64,000 bases of DNA, taken from positions 62,001 through 126,000 of the forward strand of contig JBLDXI010000073.1 of NCBI GenBank assembly GCA_047495785.1, read 5' to 3'. The notes under the pieces are model-generated. The model searched no databases. It was not told the DNA's origin and was given only the letters and a program-made list of their open reading frames with translations. Below, in pieces: positions 1 to 11,512 of this stretch. A program made the position numbers and the translations under genes. Each line of letters begins with the position of its first letter. The stretch's first letter is position 1. The stretch is from Lepidodermella squamata (lineage: Eukaryota > Gastrotricha).

Positions 1-14
1 CAGTCATATGACCC

Positions 15-180
15 ATTGTTACATAGAGCGAAGTAGGACCGCGGAACTGCTAGGGATTGCAAAAATCGACATAAGGGTCCCCCCTTTGGTCTTTGACTGA
101 GCTCACCTTGCGGACCTCATGAACTGGTAGGGATGATCCCTACCATCCCTAGCGGTACTTCGCTCTCTGCATTGTTAACC
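15..180. repeat. Short inverted-repeat element
   Basis: The segment around 19-58 (reading ACATAGAGCGAAGTA) returns as its reverse complement at about 146-178 (TACTTCGCTCTCTGCA). The two arms are imperfect and enclose about 90 bp. This looks like a small non-autonomous inverted-repeat element. No coding potential and no clear target duplication were seen. Confidence 0.5.
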
Positions 181-193
181 CCGCTTTTGATAG

Positions 194-986
194 GATTTTT
201 TTGGCGGTTCATATTTCAGTACTTTTTCGGTAATAATGCGCACATTTTCAGGCCCGCCTACGTTACGGCTCTGCGCGCGCTCCTATTGGCCAGCTCATTT
301 TGAACTGTAATCAAAGGGCACTCTATGAATTTCACGTCGGCTTTTACATCAAAGTGAAGTAAATTGAATTCTCTATCGATTGAATATAGATTTGTTGCGA
401 TTGAAATTTGAGAATTAAACATTTTACGTGCATATCTTTTACTTGGTGTTGCGCTCGCGTGAGGTCACCCGCCCTAATTTTTCAGTGCGCGTAAAACTTT
501 TTCCCTTTCAATTTTTCGAGCGAGAACCCTATATTCAATCGATAGAGGATTCAATTCTCTTCATTTTGGCATAAAAACCGACACAAAAAATTCAAGTTAC
601 TCTTTGACAACTGCGCGCGCGGTAAAATTAGCGATTAATAACAGTGCGCACGACTTGGGCGAGTGAGCGTGCCTTGTAAATGTGTCCTGAAGTTAGCCAT
701 GTTTGCTTATTTTTCGTACCTACCATGCACATTTTATATCGATAGATGAGGATTTTTTCGGTTGAAATTATGTTTTATAAATCTGATAAAATATATGCGA
801 AATGCGCAACTTTTTTGGGTTAAAATTGATTTAGTTGTGCACGCGCGCACTTACGGCGCGCATGTGTTGCGTAACAGTGTGCGCGAAATGGCCGGCCAAT
901 AGGAGCGCGCGCAGAGCCGTAACGTAGGCGGGCCTGTGCTAATAATGCCGGAAAAGTACCGAAATTTGCCGCGTAATTAAACCCCC
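194..986. mobile_element. Foldback-type element with long inverted repeats
   Basis: A 40-bp stretch at 251-292 (GGCCCGCCTACGTTACGG and onward) recurs inverted at 893-933. Similarity continues outward on both sides (AGTACTTTTTCGG on the left against CGGTACTTTTCCGG on the right). A second nested inverted pair lies inside (about 362-392 against 528-560, both containing CTATCGATTGAATATAG). The whole is therefore palindromic at large scale, as in foldback or MITE-like elements. It carries no credible ORF and lies where the last exons of the minus-strand CTL-1 would be expected. Exact ends are uncertain. Confidence 0.6.
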
Positions 987-1629
987 ATATACGGTGCGAT
1001 GAAACCACCATTTGCCACTATACTAAGTATCCCTGTTTCAATATTGTTGAAAAAGTTGTTGATCAAGCTCGAGTGGTCCAGGACAGAAAACCCGAAACCT
1101 TTATATGAATTTATATGAAAAAGATAATAGATAACTAACATGTTCCGCTATTCTCAAGTTTACTGTAGTCCCATAAAGGCGATTGCATGTCAACGAGACT
1201 GTTGTCGTCCCATCGATAAGTCGCCACCAACCCGGACCAGACCGTTTCAGAGCTTACAATCAGCCCCGCGGCCTGGGCTAGATCAGCTTGCGAAGATATA
1301 ACGGCCAGGCGGCCGCCCGCATTCCTACAAGCCTCCATAGCCGGGCGGAAGTACGAAATCGCGGAAATGATTTCGCTGCTGGCGTCGCCTCCTTCATACA
1401 GGCTGCGTAGTTCTCCGCAAAGTTGGTCGAGTTCGCATAGATGGCCACCTTAGCAAATCAAATTAAATTAGGTAGCATTGAGTATACTCAAGCTGCCCAC
1501 CCTAGTTGAACCTTCGGGACAGGTGTCGTAGCACTTCTTGCCGTTTGAAGACTCGCACTGGACAGCAAACTGGAAAAACAAAGATATCCACAGTGTAAAT
1601 AAGAAGTTCATTGAAGGTCGTTGAAATAT

Positions 1630-1772
1630 ATGCTTATTTCTAATTTAGGTGGTGCTGTTTATTGATGCGGTGCGATGCGGTGATTGGGTCCGATGCTACT
1701 CGCAATTCGATGACAAATTCACTGATTGCCGCGAATTACCCACTGGTTGCTTTCGATTATTACGTGAATATC
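1630..1772 (+). pseudogene. Solo copy of lectin-family exon 1
   Basis: From 1649 the plus strand reads VVLFIDAVRCGDWVRCYSQF and continues to the family exon end REYQ at 1772, followed by a GT donor and the start of an intron like that of CTL-4 (GTTGAAAGCTTGCAATA). The upstream ATG at 1630 is one base out of frame with this reading, so the signal peptide is broken. No exon 2 follows. This is a stray duplicate of exon 1 plus part of intron 1 of a CTL-3/CTL-4-like gene, placed in antisense orientation inside the long intron of CTL-1. Confidence 0.75.
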
Positions 1773-1967
1773 AAGTTGAAAGCTTGCAATATCAAACGGT
1801 TTTTCTTGTGTACCATTCCAGCGCCGGGGTATTTTCGATGTACTTACCAAACAATTCGACCCCCAGATTAATAAATTTTCTTGAAGTTCATTGGATTCTA
1901 AGATCATTGGTCAATGTCCCGAATCTTTCTGACGCATCGTTATTACGTAATTGCTAAAAGACGCGAA

Positions 1968-2476
1968 CTCACCTGTGAGTATGCGGCGTTTTCCTGCAAA
2001 TTTGTGTACTCACCAATGAGTATATGGCATCAGGCTCTTTTAATGACTTCTCACATATGAGCATACAGCCTTAAAGCTCAAAATTACTATACTCACCTAT
2101 GAGTATTTAGCGCTAGCTTGGAAACATTACAAAACAAAATTGTGCAGCAATCCTGTGGTTTTAAGGTTTTTCTGTTGAAAAGACACTACCAGAGATTTTA
2201 GAATGTTTTCTCCTTGAAAGCGTCATCTCTAAAAATTAGCTGATCTACCGAAAAAATACTTTGAAAGATTGCGTAACTCGAGAGGGGCGAAATCGATAAT
2301 CGATAATCAGTTATTTCTCCGGGGAGGAATGAGTATTAGGTGATTTTGACTTCAGATTTGAGTTCTACAGGTGTTACTTGGTCTTGGTGATGCACCGACG
2401 GATATTTTAGAAGCACAGGTCTCGTGCAAAAAAATCGCAAAAAAGCAACACACCCGCACACTCACATATGAGTTTA
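1968..2476. repeat. Five dispersed copies of a 14-16 bp palindrome
   Basis: The near-palindrome ACTCAC-N2-RTGAGT appears at about 1969 (ACTCACCTGTGAGTAT), 2010 (ACTCACCAATGAGTAT), 2049 (CTCACATATGAGCATA), 2091 (ACTCACCTATGAGTAT) and 2460 (ACTCACATATGAGTTT). No such density is seen elsewhere in the window. It could be remnants of element ends or clustered binding sites for a dimeric factor. The rest of 1773-3599 shows no recognisable gene. Confidence 0.5.
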
Positions 2477-4622
2477 TGGAGATATCCAGCGAATTTGAGG
2501 CTACTCTAATGTGATTATATGGCTATATTCTGCTATTTTCGGCCGGTAAAGTGTTAAACAAAAATTACCATTTTTGAGAAAGTAAAAATATTCCTTTCGT
2601 ATTTAGAGTTTCACCCATTCTGTTAGAAACATCAATTAATCCAAGTAGATTCAGCCCCTATCATGCAATGGTTCATACCGTTGCAAAGGTCCTCTCCTTA
2701 AGAATTCGGTTATGTAACATTGAAGGCCATCCGACATAAAGGTAAGGTGTGATACGATACCAACGGGAAGAGACTCTGAATTTTCCCCATTCAATGGGCG
2801 CATGCGTATAAAAGGCTCGTTTAAAACCTCAATTTGCGATTTTTTGTCGCGATTTTTGAAAGACTTTGCGACCACGATTTTCGAACGGTTTTTTCCGTCC
2901 AGAAGGATTTTAATGGAGAGTTGCTAGCAGTGTCGAGTCCATGCAGTTTTAGCCATAAACGCGTGACAGGGTTTGAGAATTACAATGCTATCCCCCAATT
3001 GCAGCAACAGAAGCAATTACCGTACTGCCCGAAAAAAGCCAGCCTCAAATAAATGTCAGAGGTTAGAGGTCGTTCGAAATAATATATGTCAGGTCTATTG
3101 CAGGGACAATACTGAAGATCACTAATGAGGTCATTATAGCCATTCTGAATGGAGATGAATTTCTACTTTTGGCTTATAGAAAGGTCAGTGACCAATTTTT
3201 TGGGTCAAAATACGTAGGATCTCAGGAAAATTTATGCCATTTTGGTACCCAGGCAAGTTACTAGTTGGTTCGAATAAATAAATGTCAGTCCCTTTCAAAT
3301 GTAAGGGGTTCATCAGCGTTTGAAAAAAAAAAACAAATGTCATGGCTTTTGTTCCGGGCAGTACGGTAAATATACATAGAATTGACGTCAAAAATATAGG
3401 TCGAGTAGCTTTGACAATTCGATATTTGTACGGTATGACATCCGTAAATCGTTCATATCTGAACTCGCCGCACTCGATTTACTCATCCCAACTCGCCTCC
3501 GGCCAGCTCCGTTCAGATATAAACTTTTTACTCATGTTATACCATACAAATATAAAATATCTCACTCAAAGCCGAAATGCGAAAATAGCGACGACTTACC
3601 CATGATAAGCAGTTAGCTTTATTCCTGTAGACGCCGGTCGAGAATTCGCTTGTTTCATTAGCAATGCAGCCATTGCTGCTCAGCCTACAGCCGGAGAATT
3701 CACGCGTAACGGCATTGAAACAACGAATGTGCGGCTTGATAGAATCAGCAGCGTCGCCTTCGAAAAAATTCGTAAACAACTGTGAGATGAATGATTCAAT
3801 TCAATAAACTAGCAGTAAACAAAGTATCCTGAAAGGAAAATTCGTGCTACGTTTCTTAGCCTTGGAACTCACCGCTGAATCTCCGAAGGCAGGCCTCTAA
3901 ACCCGAGAATTCCGTATTCGGCAATTTTGTCTACAATAAGGAATTAGACACACTGGTAAGCGAATTCATATAAATATTACCCCACTGGGACACGAAAACT
4001 CGATTGGCACGCAGGTGATCAAAGTCTGAGCTGCACCAATGCAGGCGTTGAATTTTCGAGCCTTGGAAGGAAATGGTTCTAAATCGGGAAAAAATAAATA
4101 ATCGGAGCACTCACGGGGAAAGAACTATAGTCTTTAGCGCAGCTATCTAGATTTCCTCTGAATGGAAAGACTCCATTGTAAGAGCCACCGACCTAGAGAA
4201 TTTTAGATAAATTACTGAAAATTATGAATAAAATTAAAACCATTATTTCATTAGTTTTTCCGCAACCAGGCGAGCCTGGTCGGCATGTCGCAGCGTAAGT
4301 ATCGAATCTGTAGCACAATCTCGCGGTCTGTTGAATCACAAATCAGTTAAATGAACGATTGAATTAGGAAAACAAACCGCTCTCATACAAGACGTTTGAT
4401 CCGCGATAGTTGAGCCAACCTGGCACATTTAAAAGTGTTAAAGGAAACATTATTAGGCAGGGATTAAACCTGATATTCACGCAGTAGATAGCACCCGTTA
4501 GGTAATTCGCGGCAATTGGTGAATGAATCGTCGAATTGCGAGAAACAACGGGCCCAATCGCCACATCGCACCACGCCGCTGACGGCGATCAACGCGGCCA
4601 AAATAGAAATCGGCAAGTTCAT

Positions 4623-5142
4623 GATTTTGCCAGATGAGAACAAGTAATAATTTCGTTTTTGTAATACGTGCTTTAATCTAAAAATGATACGCAAAATGTG
4701 GCTGTTTGAATGTTTAGACAATGCTTGAGCAATTTTACTATGCCGAGCAATTTTGCCTGAATAATATCAAATAGAGATAATAGATCAGCAATATCGGATG
4801 AAACGTTTTCAACTTGTTGAAAATAAGTGAGAGATAAAATGGAAAAAGTGAATGGCTTTGAAAAAATCACAATTCATAAAACGTAGTACGTGATCGAGAT
4901 CGCGTGTGATTGTAGCATCTGGCCTCGCGTGATTGATGTTGTTTTCACTTTTCCTGAATCGCGAGCATCTTTTAATAATATTTTCCAACACTTAGGGGAT
5001 GTGATCGAAGCAAAAATTATTATTCGCCTGAATTTTGATATAATTTACCCAATATGATCAAATATTTGCTGTTTTCGGTCAAAATTAATTTGAAAATTTA
5101 CATTGGGGCAAATTTTAAATAAAAACCAAGCAAAATCAAATT
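4623..5142. other. No gene seen
   Basis: AT-rich spacer upstream of the CTL-1 start codon. It must contain the old CTL-1 promoter, but I see no clear TATA element and no repeat structure. Confidence 0.4.
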
Positions 5143-5432
5143 GGCTTAGTGGAACCATCGAATCCACAAAATCGCTATTGGCTGGACTAAAAATGGCTGA
5201 AGGACGCGATTGGTTAGATTTTCCAGCATCTTAGCGTGTTATTTCTTGAACAGAAAGAATATCCTGAATCTCCCGGGTTCGATTCGCGGTGGCCGAGCAT
5301 CATTTTTTCTGAGATTTTTCACTTTTCAAGAAATAACATGCCAAGATGATGGAAAATCTAGCCAATCGCGTCCTTCAACCATTTTTAGTCCAGCCAATAG
5401 CGATTTTGTGGATTCGATGGTTCCACTAAGGA
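5143..5432. mobile_element. MITE-like element with about 105-bp inverted repeats
   Basis: The left arm starting CTTAGTGGAACCATCGAATC (5143-5247) and the right arm (about 5326-5431, ending GATGGTTCCACTAAG) are near-perfect inverted repeats. About 80 bp lies between them. That centre includes GGGTTCGATTCGCGGTGGCC, which resembles a tRNA T-arm or B box, so the loop may derive from a tRNA or SINE; this is only a resemblance. No clean target duplication was found. Confidence 0.7.
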
Positions 5433-7260
5433 TTGCCCTGCTTTTCACTTATTGACCTCATTCTTGACATTATTCTAATAAATGTGGCTAAAAATAGCTT
5501 TAAATCGACGAAAAATACCATAAATCAAAGAAAATCTATGTCTTGCTCGAGGCAGGATTTTATTAAAATATGGCTGTTATCGCAAACCTAATCAAGTTTT
5601 AAGCTGAAATATCTTGTGCAACAATGAAAATGCTGATTCATCGCTTTTTCAGGTATAAGTTTTCAGCAGCACTTACGAGGACAGCAATAGTGCCATAATT
5701 TTTTCCAGGGTTGGGGCTGTTCAAACAATACAGTATGTTTAAACATACTGTTTAAACAGGTCCGAAAAATCTGAAAAAACAGGGTTTATACAGGTCGAAC
5801 AGTGTTTTAACTACGATCTAACATAAATGGTATATCGGAGCATAAAAATATAGATCAGGTTTCCCTAACATTTGCTTATGACGTAGCTGATGGTAGATAT
5901 AAGCTCTGAGCTCTGAAGAAACAATCGAAAATGGCTGGGTAAATATCAATCAGTCAGCTTATCGATCACCAATAACCGATAATCGATAACCGATAATCGG
6001 TGTCGAATGCTATAAAGCTGATGTCACCAGCTTGTTCGGCAAAAGTTACCCTAGAAGCCAAATTTTCAAGCCTCTGTCTATCATAATAACGAAGATATCG
6101 CGAAATCAGTTTATGCTTCCGGTAGGGTATAATTGGGCGGTTTCGTGAAGTTGAGTAGAAGTCAATTTTACTGATTTACTGGCCACGAAGATAAAGCCCA
6201 AAAAGAAGAAGAAGACATACAACGGTTGATCGGGCATTGCTCAGTTTTTAAAAAAATGCTCCTCAGAGAAGCTTTAGCTGGAGAGATCAAGGTACGGAGT
6301 GGAATGGTGTCGAATGAAACGTCGAATTCAAGACGAAGTCTAATGTGGATGCCGAAAGCATTTGTGAACACTTTGAAAAAGCAACTTGAATGAGGTTGAA
6401 GAAGGACCCGCATCTAGAAATGAGCACTTATGTCAATGAATGCACTTATGAAATGTCAATCAAGCGTGTATGTAGCCATCATGATGATGCAACCGGCAAG
6501 CACCTTTCCAAGAAGGCGAATGCTGCTCCTGGAGTCAACCGTCAGGTCGTGATAGCAGCATAACCGATTGCCTCTCAGTTCTTACCGGCAATCCACTGAA
6601 ATCCGCTTCTAAAAATGCTGCTTAATCCACGCTTAATTCAGCACAATTTACATAACTTTTCTATCCATCATAGTTTTTGAGAAATTACATTGGGAACGCA
6701 ACAACGACGCGGCGTTAAGTTACCAAAAGCTAACAACACCCGTTTCTAATGTAAACAAATAATTTTAAAAAATATGGGATTTTGATAATTTTGCACGTTC
6801 AAATTTCTTTTATGAATTAATTTAATTTTTTGGTGAATAACGTTCATGAAAAACGCGAAATTTGAATTTTTCGTCGTTCACTTATCGGATGGGGGCCTGC
6901 TATTAAGCCTCCTTAGCAACAAGCCGGAATAACATATTAGTGTTTTTTTGAGACGAGCCTTTTGTCATCGGTCATGGAATGGAATTTTACGATGAAAATT
7001 CAATTTCCCGCGAGCACATGAAATAGGCCCTTTGTGTTCGGACTTGGCGTTTTCTATGTTCAACGACCGAAAGTGCGTGATGGGAGTTGAAAACCCAACT
7101 TGTTGATGCTGTTCCACGAAAACAAGTCCTATTACAGACGAAAAGAAAGGAACGCGCGCGACTGGAAGTTCATACGCTCGTAATTAAAATTCCAAGCAAT
7201 TGCTCGTTTGAACAACTCGAACCTGTAAATTGCTATCGGTCATTGTCGAAAACTACAAAA
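5433..7260. other. Spacer between CTL-1 and CTL-2, no gene recognised
   Basis: About 1.8 kb with no exon of any family in this window. A short run of repeated CGATAATCGATAACCGATAATCGG units lies at 5969-6001, and a shorter relative (CGATAATCGATAATCAG) at 2293-2309. The region just before 7261 presumably holds the CTL-2 promoter; no motif stands out. Confidence 0.4.
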
Positions 7261-10089
7261 ATGAATTTTTCTCTATTTTTAATTGTGTTGGCGTTCTTAG
7301 CTGGAATCGATTTTGCACTCTGCGGGCAATGGGCTCGTTGTTTCTCTCAATTCGACGACAAATTCGTTGATTGCCGCGAGCTACCAAATGGTTGTCATCG
7401 ATTGAGCGAATATCAAGCGAGTTTCCCATGATTCTTGCCACGAATTTCCAATAATTGTCCTACGACAGGTTGGGAATGGCTGGGTAGATAAAACGACCTG
7501 TCTACGTGCGGTTAATTTCCTGCTCAATGATTTATTTCGGTTCACTATTTTGATTTTTTTTCAGGCAGCTAGACTGTGTTACAAATTTGCTACTAACGCA
7601 GCGACATGCCGGCCTGGCATTCCTGGGTGTGGGAAAACAACAGAAATAATGGTAATTCAAATACGAATTTAAAAGGGAATTTTACCGTTTATATTTTCGT
7701 CAAGATAATAAATTCAATTTTAAAAAATTGTAATTTTCAGTCTTAGAAATTCCTTCATCATTATCATGAAGACATTAGTTCAAACATTTTTTGGAATGAT
7801 TCGATCTATTCAGTTTTGCATACTTGTTTCTGTATGAAAATTATGAACTTGATTAAATTAAAGCCTTAATTGAAAATTTTATTAAAATTCTGTAATTTCT
7901 GACCAATTTTAGATTGGAGGTCCCTACAACGGCGCCCTCCCGTTCAAGACAAATCTCGTTGCTTGCGATAAAGATTTCAATTTATTGATGGTAAACATTA
8001 ATGAATTTATCTCATCCATATTAATTACGTTATACTTTGTCAATTTTAGAACAAAAAATTTATCGCGTGCCTCGATCCTGCTCAACAGCCTGTTACCTGT
8101 GTTCCTGCTGGATTTTCATGCCCAAGTAATTCGGTGAGTGCAAATTTTTCGATCTATTTAGCATCAATCGATTGAATTTAAAATCAGACCAAATCACCAA
8201 CAACACCGACCAGCTTAGAAGCTTGCCTGCAAAAATCAAGCGGTAGGTGAACAACTCGAGTGTAGCTTGAACATATGAAAATGTCCGAATCAATTCCAGC
8301 TGACCGCGCGGACGCAGTCAAGCCCCACGTCCGCTGTTTCAATGCTGCTACTCGTGAATTCACCACATGCCGGTTGAATACAACCCGATGCTTCGCTAAT
8401 GAAACTGATGAATTTTCGAGCGGTGTTTACAGAAGCAAGGCTAACTGCCTATCATGGGTATCATTTTCGAACTTTTTTTAAAAAATGAAAAAAAATCGTG
8501 TTCCGAAATATGAAAATTCGACACTTTGGCGGCAAATTTTATATCGCGCAATAATTGATTTCTCGTTAATTATCCTTTCAGAATGCCGTACAATGCGATA
8601 ATTCAAATGGGAAAAAGTGCTACAACATTTGTCCCGTCGGAGCGACCATGGTAAGTTGCTTGATTTCAATCTATTGCTATTCATATTGACGATTCACGGA
8701 TTAGGTTAAAGTGTACTGTATATCTACTAATTTTCGGTGGTCACTAATTTTCGGTTTTGGAGATTTCGGACCTGTACTTTTAATTTCGGTGGATTTGAAT
8801 TCGGTTTGAGAGTAGATCCTGAGAAAAAAATTCGAAATTAGTCACTTAAAAATGGATTTCAGTGCTTCAATTTCGTGTTTTTACACGCTATGCGGAGATA
8901 ATCACTGCTTTAGCAGCGTCAATATCTGCTGCTTCCAATATCCTTACTACCTAAAATTGCAGGTAACACAATTTTGGCACATTTTACCCTACTTTACCAT
9001 GATAAAGCTGTATTGTAGAAAAGAACTATAAATTGGCCGAATTTATTTTCGGTGATTTTGAATTCGGTGTTTCCTCAAAAACACCGAATTCAAAGATCAA
9101 ACCGAAAATTAGTGACCACCGAAAAATAGTAGATATACAGTATTCAAACTCGACGAAATTTGCGGAAAATTACGCAGCCTGTTCGAATGACTTGAACCGA
9201 TATTTTCTATCGCCGCTAGGCTCTGGCTACTTCCGTCTCCAATTACTGGCGTGTAGAAGCCAAGGCGGACGCTTGGCGACCTTATCAACTCCGGCTGACG
9301 TGATTGCGGCCGAAAGTATTCTAGGCTCGAACGCAGCGTTCATCTGACTAATTGCTGATTTTAGATGGGACGATGGCACTCTCGTCGACATCAACTCGGA
9401 TTTTTGGGAAGCCGAGAATCCAAGTAGCACCGGCTCATGTAAGTCATTCGAGCTAAAAATTTCCTTCCTCCTCGATATATGTTTTGAAATAATATCAAAT
9501 TAACGCATTTTCGATGTTTTAATAAACTAAACTAAACAGGCATGGCCATGTCAGATTCCGGCTTTGTCGATGCTTGGTGCGGCACTGCGAGGAATGGTGT
9601 GTGTGCTGGCGCTGTAAGTTGAGCTAGCGCTTGATTGAACCATACCTCCTAAACTAACAATGTTTGTAGACTTTGGCGGAACTTGAAGTGACGGCAACGA
9701 CCGGCAACAGAACGAAGACGGCAGCTGAATGTCAGCGTCTGAACAAAAGTTTGGCTATAATCAAGGATCATGCAACCTTCGAAGCTGCTCGAGCATTAGT
9801 CAATGGGACAGGCCTTCGACCCTTCATCGGCGCCCAGCGTGTCAATCTCGCCGAGTACTCCTGGATAACAGGGGAGCCGTTTCAGAACAGCTCGTTCTTC
9901 TATTTTCAAAATTCTCCTACCGCCAGCGTGCATTGTAAGTTCTATAATGCGTTTATAGTACTATACTAAGATTTACCTCGACATTCGTTGTTAAACACAG
10001 GTGCAACCTTCTATGTAAACAGACCTCAACGAACGACGTGCGCGGGCGGTTTTATATACCCTGCTCTTTGCGAGCGTACTACATTGTGA
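7261..10089 (+). pseudogene. CTL-2: 12-exon secreted lectin-like gene with transposon and nonsense codon
   Basis: Exons: 7261-7416, 7469-7510, 7565-7651, 7913-7990, 8050-8133, 8188-8242, 8300-8457, 8582-8650, 8705-9438 (interrupted), 9540-9613, 9670-9934 and 10001-10089. Without the 425-bp insert and its TA duplication the exons sum to 1464 bp, 487 residues plus stop, with every phase matching CTL-3. The start at 7261 opens a signal peptide (MNFSLFLIVLAFLAGIDFA); an earlier in-frame reading from about 7087 has no ATG. After it come five four-cysteine modules and then two C-type lectin-like folds (GGRLATLSTPAD; FIGAQRVNLAEYSWITGE; ending ALCERTTL). Lesions: a MITE inside exon 9, and TGA at 9345-9347 where CTL-3 has a Gly codon. 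Intron 1 uses a GC donor (CAA|GCGAGT). An AATAAA lies at 10207. The gene is probably a recent pseudogene, or encodes only the cysteine-rich part. Confidence 0.8.
8716..9140. mobile_element. 425-bp MITE inserted in a lectin exon, TA duplication
   Basis: The ends are 41-bp terminal inverted repeats with one mismatch (8716 CTGTATATCTACTAATTTTC; its inverse ends at 9140 in GATATACAG). The flanks are TA at 8714-8715 and TA at 9141-9142, the duplication typical of Tc1/mariner-type elements. Removing the element and one TA restores the exon exactly as in the paralogue CTL-3 (GTG TAT TCA AAC). The element contains further internal inverted repeats (GAATTCGGTGTTT and its inverse) and no transposase. 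Confidence 0.9.
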
Positions 10090-11512
10090 ATCGTCTAGTT
10101 TCAAAGCAAACACCTTCTTAGAAGACTATCACTCTTGACACGATCACCCTCGAAACAATTATTTCTTTCCGTCAAATGAACGGTCTCAACTACCTCGTTA
10201 TACGTTAATAAAGAGCAACAAATAAAATTGACTCTCGACAAGGTGTGTTTTTTTAAATCACCCTGGAATTTCGGGAAGCTCAGGTGTAGGCACCGGATGG
10301 CATATGTTTCGATGTAAACACCAGATGTTTTCGGGCAATGAAGCCTTCTATATAGCTCCAAATTCTCATTTAACGATGAGCTTCGGAAATGGGCGACCCG
10401 AAAATTATCTATGTAAAAAGGCTTCTCGAAAAAGAGTGCTGGTTATAAAACGACTTGTAGCCAGTCCCCGTGTGAGAGGCTCTGCTGGCTAGATTTTGGT
10501 ACTTGGCATTTACGAAGAATTTTGCGAGCGTCTTCTGACGTTGGGCGAATTACCACAGACGAAGTTGACGCAGTCTGCCATATCAAGACCTGCTGCTAGC
10601 AAGAAGCGTTCGCCATAGCGTTTGAAGGCATCCTCAAAGGAGTCGACTCATTTCCGTTTCGAAGGCAGTTGGCTTGAATTTCCAACAGTTTTGCAACGGA
10701 GGAGAGCGCAAGGCAGCGAAGGGCAGTGGCTCCATGGGCAAACATCGACTCCGGGAATGTTTTATGGAATGTTTTATTGTCTGATTTTTAGCCTGATTTC
10801 CTGTCATTGTTCCGATGATTAAATGAAATTATATTGAAAAATTTGATAGGCATAAATTTTTTTGAATAAGGGAGTGGTATTTATTTTTCAGTTTCGCTTC
10901 GACGAACAGTGAAAAAGGCGGCAATTATCGTGGTTCGAACCTTGATCGGAAAATAAAGAAGTTCGATGTCGGTTCCGTTAAAATTGATTAATACGCTAAA
11001 TAAATTCCTGAACATAGCCTATTAGGAAAATAAATTCTCCCGTTTCTAGATTTTTAGTTGTATTTTCCTCAATTTATAAAGTAATCCGACGCCTTACTTA
11101 GAATTTTGAAGGCCACAACGTGAACTCGAAAAAACGCTAAGAATAAAACGAATCTGTTAAATATCGAAAGCAGCAAATTCTTCATTTTGCTGTGTTACTC
11201 ACTCAACATCATCTGTTGTCACAAAATCATTTGTAATTACCATCAATTTCCGTCATTTAACATTCGATTGGTGTAGTGTAAAAGTGGCTACGTTGTCCAA
11301 CCCATTTAACGCCGGTCTGATATGGCTGGAAACATTTGATACAAGTTTTGTTTATCTCATAACGCCTATTCAGTTCCGCGTGTCCTAACGTTTTTGCTCG
11401 CGATTAAAATAGAAATATTGTTGAACATTTGCTTTTTTTTATTAACCATAAAATAAGCATTAAACTAAGATTTCCAATCGATAATAAGGCTAACGTTTAT
11501 TTACTGGCTAAA
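10090..11512. other. Spacer between CTL-2 and CTL-3, no gene recognised
   Basis: About 1.4 kb with only short, unconvincing reading frames. It holds the CTL-2 polyadenylation signal (AATAAA, 10207) and presumably the CTL-3 promoter. I see no repeat structure. Confidence 0.4.

Larger units (their letters stand above)
1140..4622 (-). pseudogene. CTL-1: broken secreted lectin-like gene, EGF-less subfamily
   Basis: Nine exons match the intact paralogue CTL-3 in order and phase: 4622-4470, 4419-4378, 4327-4241, 4192-4115, 4061-3981, 3930-3873, 3757-3600, 1569-1501 and 1448-1140. Exon 1 opens with a signal peptide (MNLPISILAALIAVSGV) and the family start RCGDWARCFSQFDDSF. The last exon holds the first lectin-like fold, with GGRLAVISSQAD and RWDDNSLVD. 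Three defects are visible. The intron between exons 7 and 8 is about 2 kb and contains an opposite-strand copy of exon 1 (1630-1772). The 309-bp exon at 1448-1140 is out of frame within itself: the family length must be 1 mod 3, and the frame changes between the CMKE region and YFRPAMEAC. Exons 10-12 are absent, replaced by foldback DNA. A truncated, non-functional copy is most likely; expression of the N-terminal part cannot be excluded. Confidence 0.75.

Noticed and set aside
6168-6413. 81-residue minus-strand frame
   Set aside because: No signal peptide, domain or paralogue in the window, no splice context; length is within chance expectation.
9345-9347. TGA in CTL-2 as a selenocysteine codon
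   Set aside because: The paralogues have glycine here, not cysteine, and no insertion element is apparent; a nonsense mutation is simpler.
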